Shown here: positions 62,876-64,000 of the stretch, piece after piece
Layout of the letters: every line of letters starts with the position of its first letter
Position numbering within the stretch: the first letter of the stretch is position 1
Assembly (NCBI GenBank): GCA_964654415.1
Contig: CAZZIP010000002.1
Location: forward strand, 62,001-126,000
Source of the DNA: Methylohalobius sp964654415
Lineage (GTDB): Bacteria; Pseudomonadota; Gammaproteobacteria; Methylococcales; Methylothermaceae
DNA length: 64,000 nucleotides
Direction of reading: 5' to 3'
The notes under the pieces: generated by a model
Databases searched by the model: none
The model's input: only the letters and a program-made list of their open reading frames with translations
Told to the model about the DNA's origin: nothing
Program-made: the position numbers and the translations under genes

Positions 62876-63488
62876 GACACGACCTCGCTACGTAAACGCG
62901 CTGACGGAACTTGGGCATAAAGAAAAGATAACGCCAAAAGGGTCAAACACGATCTCCTGCCTCACCCCAATCTTCCTCCTGACCCACTTTCAAGCTTTCG
63001 TTCATCTGCATGCTGTCATTCGGAGTGAACGCTCTAACCCCGCTTCTGGCGACGCTGGGGCGTGTCAAAGATGCCATCGGCCATGATCTGGGCCAGCCCG
63101 TATAAGTGAATGCAATGAACCCCAACGACAACGGCTAGTAGAAAAGCTGCGCGAATATGGCTGCACTGAGGATACTACCCGGCAGATTCGCAGAAGCGAC
63201 GGGGGTGATTTGGAGGAACGGCGGCAGCATCCTTTGACTTAGGCCCTCATTTCCCGGCTATTATATTTATATTAAGGACACTCTGAATAACCCCCTCTCC
63301 CTTTGGGAGAAGGGTAGGGGTGAGGGTGTAACGCATTGTTTTGCATTGCCCCCTCACCCTGCCCTCTCCCCCGCTTGCGGGGGAGAGGGAATAAATCAGA
63401 GCTTCCTTAGGGTGAAGAGTCGGCTTTTGGTGAAGCGATCCCTTCAACTGCGCCTGAACTCGCTCATAACAAATAAAGGAGTCAGATC
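62876..63488 (+). other. 613-bp intergenic spacer
   Basis: Between chrA and the exported gene at 63489. It holds a 51-codon open frame without a start codon (63087-63242, ending QHPLT-TAG), containing RLVEKLREYGCTEDTTRQIR, which looks like a gene remnant of unknown family; then the repeat at 63291-63390, then about 100 bp leading to the ribosome site AAAGGAG at 63476-63482. No tRNA or sRNA recognised. Confidence 0.5.
63291..63390. repeat. paired inverted-repeat intergenic element
   Basis: Two palindromic units in opposite orientation. Unit 1 (63293-63328) folds CCCTCTCCC/GGGAGAAGGG then GGGGTGAGGG. Unit 2 (63350-63389) starts CCCTCACCC and folds CCCTCTCCCCC/GGGGGAGAGGG. The units are reverse complements of each other with a spacer containing GCATTG twice, so the whole can fold as one long hairpin. 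This is the layout of dispersed REP-like/MITE elements. Confidence 0.6.
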
Positions 63489-64000
63489 ATGTTCAGAAAA
63501 TCGCTTTGGATTTCCGCATTCTTCCTTGCCTTTGCGGGCACGTCGCTGTACCCCGTTCCCGGCAAGGCTTTCATTTCAGATATCAACCAAACCACGCAGG
63601 GCGTGCTGGTGCCGTTTGCTAGATTCGACACCAGCGGCAAGACTACCGCCGTAGGTCTGGTAAGCTCGAAGCCAGGCATTGTCCACTGGGGATTCTTCGA
63701 CGCCAACGGTACCCAACGGGCCCATGGTACCATCAACCTAGCTGCTGCGTACCGGCTCCATCCCTTCGTCTGGTCCCAGGAGGCCCCCGCCGCGCTGGCC
63801 GGGGTTTCAGGCTACCTGCTCTTTGCGATCGACACCAATACAGACGGGCTGATCAATGGTGTCGATGATCCTGCATTAGGGGCCAGTGCTTTTTATGTCG
63901 TCCCCCCGGACGATGTCGTCTTCATCCCCGTGCAATTCGCGCCTGCTGGTGTTCTGGTCGATCCGAACCCTGCCAACTGGACGATCAACGGCGTTGCTCC
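63489..64000 (+). CDS. exported protein with EF-hand-like loop, partial
   Basis: First 170 codons of a gene that runs off the window. AAAGGAG about 7 bp upstream of ATG. Signal peptide MFRKSLWISAFFLAFAGTSL. The mature part is beta-rich and has a calcium-binding-like loop DTNTDGLING (DxNxDGxI) near residue 117. Family not recognised; the 3' end is missing, so a C-terminal anchor (such as a PEP-CTERM tail) cannot be checked. Confidence 0.7.
   Translation, partial: MFRKSLWISAFFLAFAGTSLYPVPGKAFISDINQTTQGVLVPFARFDTSGKTTAVGLVSSKPGIVHWGFFDANGTQRAHGTINLAAAYRLHPFVWSQEAPAALAGVSGYLLFAIDTNTDGLINGVDDPALGASAFYVVPPDDVVFIPVQFAPAGVLVDPNPANWTINGVA

Noticed and set aside
1..64000. tRNA, rRNA, riboswitch, CRISPR array or intact IS element
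   Set aside because: No cloverleaf-like sequence, spaced direct-repeat array or transposase gene was seen on either strand; intergenic gaps are short.

Overview
The window reads as a dense, compact chromosome segment from a gammaproteobacterium that handles reduced one-carbon/nitrogen chemistry. The main pointers are an octaheme hydroxylamine oxidoreductase with its HaoB partner, a divergent cytochrome P460-type gene, a large NAD-dependent glutamate dehydrogenase, a bacterial cellulose (bcs) operon, TamAB, and gammaproteobacterial gene orders such as tesA/ybbA/ybbP and arsC-wrbA-hda. HaoAB plus P460 without a cytochrome c554 gene fits an aerobic methanotroph that detoxifies hydroxylamine, or an ammonia oxidiser. 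No methane or ammonia monooxygenase gene lies in the window, so the lifestyle is inferred. No rRNA, tRNA, CRISPR array, integrase or intact insertion sequence was seen.

Layout. 0-7.8 kb, minus strand: a decayed thioesterase, a LolA-like protein with an RND/MMPL exporter, a broken small gene, and an operon of a STAS protein, an RsbW-like kinase and NAD-glutamate dehydrogenase. 7.9-15.6 kb: bcsA-bcsB-bcsZ-bcsC with every gene overlapping the next, converging on a choice-of-anchor A surface protein. 16.7-21.4 kb: the stress operon prkA-yeaH-spoVR behind a good sigma-54 promoter. 21.4-31.5 kb: housekeeping genes (AI-2E transporter, DUF2267, DJ-1/PfpI, radA-alr-dnaB, arsC-wrbA-hda-panE, xseB-ispA). 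31.5-43.1 kb: envelope and signalling genes (small envelope proteins, YbbAP-type ABC exporter, tesA, REC-GGDEF diguanylate cyclase, BON protein, two L,D-transpeptidases flanking a Braun-type lipoprotein, phosphoglucomutase). 43.2-46.3 kb: cytochrome P460 divergent from haoAB. 46.3-59.9 kb: HerA-like ATPase, AI-2E transporter, NhaC antiporter, tamBA, cca, FHA protein, CorC-type transporter and a FleQ-like sigma-54 activator. 59.9-64 kb: a frameshifted CopG/BrnA antitoxin, an MFS-chrA chromate island of visibly different codon use, a repeat-bearing spacer, and the start of an exported protein cut by the window edge.

Links between regions. A plausible c-di-GMP circuit can be assembled: a GGDEF enzyme with an inhibitory RxxD site makes the signal, the BcsA PilZ domain reads it, and a FleQ-like activator keeps most residues that bind c-di-GMP in FleQ. 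Nitrogen and stress physiology is the second theme (HAO, P460, glutamate dehydrogenase, sigma-54-driven prkA operon). Three small genes (about 0.05-0.3, 3.5-3.7 and 59.9-60.1 kb) are broken, two of them by changes in short repeats, which is either genuine recent decay or a sequencing artefact.
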